Assembly (NCBI GenBank): GCA_023386115.1
Contig: JAEWKL010000629.1
Coordinates: 1-6,232 of the forward strand
Direction: 5' to 3'
Source of the DNA: Pseudomonadota bacterium
GTDB lineage: Bacteria; Pseudomonadota; Alphaproteobacteria; Rhizobiales; Beijerinckiaceae
DNA length: 6,232 bases
The notes beneath the pieces were generated by a model, which was not told the DNA's origin, did no database searches, and worked only from the letters and a program-made list of their open reading frames with translations. The stretch's first letter is position 1; every line of letters starts with the position of its first letter. Shown piece after piece: positions 5,512 to 6,232 of the stretch. The translations under genes were made by a program, and so were the position numbers.

Positions 5512-6216
5512 CTACAGGGGAATGGCCGACCCGCTGCTGCGGGTCAGAAGTTTTTGAATTTGCTGGATGATCTGCTTCGCATCGGCCTCCGCGACGCGGT
5601 CGGCGGTCTCGGCATCCCGGCCGGCGATGGCGCGGATCAGCCGGGCATGCTCGTCAACGAAGAGCTGGGGCAGCTTGTCGTCATAGGAATCGTAATAGAG
5701 GCGCAGGATGCGGCGGCCGTCGGCGAGGAGCCGCTTCGACAGGCTCGTGTAATACGGATTGTGCCCGGCCTCGGCGATGGCGGTGTGGAAGGCGGCGTTG
5801 GTGGCGATCATCGCCAGGGCGTCCTGCGCGGCGACGGCCTCGGAGAAGTCCTGGTGGAGCGCCTCGATCTGGCGCAGGTCGTTCGCCCGGTGCTGCTGGG
5901 CCGCGAGCCGCGACGTCACCCGGTACATCAGCGTGAGCGCGTCGAAATAGGCGGGCAGGTTGAGGAAATCGATCGCCGCGACCATGGTCGAGCGGTTGGG
6001 CAGGGTGCTCACCAGCCCCTCCTCCCCCAGCCGCACCAGCGCCTCCCGGATCGGGGTGCGCGACATGCCGAAGCGCTCGGAGAGCTGCACCTCGTCGATT
6101 GGGCTGCCGGGCGCGAGGCTCAGGCTGAGGATCTCGTCCCGCAGGAGGTCGTAGACGATCTTCGCCCCGGCACCGCGCTTGCGCTCGGGGACGGCCGACT
6201 CGGCTTCATCGGGCAT
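5512..6216 (-). CDS. GntR-family transcriptional regulator, FadR/FCD subgroup
   Basis: This 234-residue protein has an N-terminal winged helix-turn-helix (about 18-82). LAPGSPIDEVQLSERFGMSRTPIREALVRLGEEGLV at 34-69 is the classic GntR recognition region, with SRTPIREAL at 52-60. A C-terminal all-helical FCD effector domain spans about 88-222. FCD proteins normally bind a metal through Asp/Asn and three His. Here N140 and H144 (NAAFH) and H190 (DEH) are seen, but the position of the last His appears as D212 (EADAKQ), so the metal site may be altered. It probably controls the deaminase-like gene and the transport operon in response to the imported substrate or an intermediate; many FCD regulators of such loci are repressors. 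The ATG at 6216 is preceded by ACGAGG six bases upstream. The stop at 5512-5514 is followed by 92 bases to the next gene, with no strong terminator visible. Confidence 0.95.
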   Translation of the reverse strand: MPDEAESAVPERKRGAGAKIVYDLLRDEILSLSLAPGSPIDEVQLSERFGMSRTPIREALVRLGEEGLVSTLPNRSTMVAAIDFLNLPAYFDALTLMYRVTSRLAAQQHRANDLRQIEALHQDFSEAVAAQDALAMIATNAAFHTAIAEAGHNPYYTSLSKRLLADGRRILRLYYDSYDDKLPQLFVDEHARLIRAIAGRDAETADRVAEADAKQIIQQIQKLLTRSSGSAIPL

Positions 6217-6232
6217 CGGGAACCTCGTGACG
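6217..6232 (-). promoter_or_regulatory. Ribosome-binding site of the GntR regulator
   Basis: On the minus strand the edge of the window reads ACGAGGTTCCCG and then ATG at 6216. GAGG at six bases supports this start. The promoter and any autoregulatory operator lie outside the window. Confidence 0.6.

Overview
The window is about 70% GC, with compact genes all on the minus strand and GC-rich palindromic intergenic DNA. This suggests an alphaproteobacterium of the Rhizobiales, Methylobacterium-like. That placement is an impression from composition and protein style, not from a search. In transcription order (right to left) it holds a GntR/FCD regulator (5512-6216), a dihydrodipicolinate-synthase-superfamily enzyme (4457-5419), a gene-free stretch of about 700 bases (3761-4456), and a transport operon. 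The operon encodes a periplasmic amino-acid binding protein (2954-3760), two permeases (2176-2841, 1515-2165), an ATPase (796-1518) and the N-terminal 260 residues of a DadA-type FAD amino-acid dehydrogenase that runs off the left edge (1-782).

The gene set fits a hydroxyproline (or related D-imino-acid) utilisation locus. The binding-protein-dependent transporter would import the substrate. The FAD dehydrogenase would oxidise cis-4-hydroxy-D-proline to pyrroline-4-hydroxy-2-carboxylate. The DHDPS-fold enzyme resembles the deaminase that converts this to 2-oxoglutarate semialdehyde plus ammonia, and the GntR protein would sense the substrate or an intermediate. The epimerase and the semialdehyde dehydrogenase needed to complete the route are not visible here. 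The assignment rests on recognising the deaminase-like sequence and on gene context; the substrate is inferred.

The most informative non-coding signal is a 14-base sequence, TGCACACTTCTTGT, found exactly in two places: upstream of the binding-protein gene (3841-3854, on the minus strand) and upstream of the deaminase gene (5476-5489, on the plus strand). At the second site it abuts a near-perfect 16-base palindrome centred on TGTCGACA that overlaps a good -35/-10 pair. This looks like a shared operator tying both transcription units to the neighbouring GntR regulator.

Other structure includes a perfect 14-bp hairpin between the binding-protein and permease genes, probably for differential expression. 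There is also a roughly 200-bp nested inverted-repeat element (4113-4314) with 8-bp terminal inverted repeats and three inner hairpins, and a weak terminator-like hairpin after the deaminase gene. I see no RNA gene, CRISPR array, transposase or other strongly novel system.
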